DNA of 5,851 nt from an uncultured Cytophagaceae bacterium (GTDB lineage Bacteria > Bacteroidota > Bacteroidia > Cytophagales > Spirosomataceae). The translations under genes were made by a program, and so were the position numbers. Shown piece by piece: positions 5,835-5,851 of this stretch (position 1 is the first letter of the stretch; every line of letters begins with the position of its first letter). The stretch lies in NCBI GenBank assembly GCA_938008575.1, contig CALLKB010000178.1:1-5851 (forward strand), read 5' to 3'. The notes below the pieces were generated by a model. It saw only the letters and a program-made list of their open reading frames with translations. It was not told the DNA's origin and did no database searches.

Positions 5835-5851
5835 AGATCGGAAGAGCGTCG
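5835..5851 (+). other. Illumina adapter remnant (artefact)
   Basis: The final 17 bases, AGATCGGAAGAGCGTCG, are identical to the start of the TruSeq adapter read from the universal (i5) side. They sit exactly at the window end, inside what would otherwise be the N-terminal coding region of bioF, where they would encode the non-family residues RRSSD before the GLAKD segment. This is sequencing or assembly contamination, not genomic DNA, and should be trimmed. Confidence 0.96.

Noticed and set aside
1..5851. Novel defence, mobile or otherwise undescribed multi-gene system
   Set aside because: All sizeable genes belong to recognised families with ordinary neighbours; there are no direct-repeat arrays, transposase, integrase, tRNA or attachment sites.

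Overview
The window reads as a housekeeping stretch of a Bacteroidetes-type chromosome, probably Cytophagia or a near relative. The support is a moderately AT-rich base composition, no Shine-Dalgarno motifs before the starts, small secreted proteins with Sec signal peptides ending in A-Q, a eukaryote-like class Ia ribonucleotide reductase small subunit, and a bioF-bioD-bioA cluster. This placement is inference from protein style; no taxonomic marker is present. I see no phage, insertion sequence, CRISPR array, tRNA or rRNA, and no convincing unknown multi-gene system.

Layout: positions 1-147 hold no certain gene but carry two inverted repeats. A plus-strand gene (148-720) encodes a predicted small outer-membrane beta-barrel. 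nrdB (812-1792, +) follows and ends at a strong intrinsic terminator (1812-1842), which it shares with a convergent minus-strand HupE/UreJ-type membrane protein (1841-2419). That gene is divergent from a plus-strand exported DUF4440/NTF2-like protein (2511-2945). The rest is the minus-strand biotin cluster, transcribed bioF (partial) -> bioD -> bioA, with the reading frames overlapping at each junction.

How the genes work together: BioF makes 7-keto-8-aminopelargonate (KAPA), BioA transaminates it to 7,8-diaminopelargonate (DAPA), and BioD closes the ureido ring to dethiobiotin. BioB and the pimeloyl-forming genes are not in the window. NrdB needs a catalytic NrdA subunit, which is also not here. 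The barrel, HupE-like and DUF4440 proteins show no clear link to either pathway.

Two points matter most to a user. The last 17 bases (5835-5851) match Illumina TruSeq adapter sequence, so the contig ends in adapter and bioF is cut at its 5' end; its apparent GTG start at 5770 is an artefact. Also, a textbook plus-strand terminator (3037-3062) lies inside the bioA coding sequence, downstream of the DUF4440 gene, whose stop codon overlaps the bioA stop by 12 bp.
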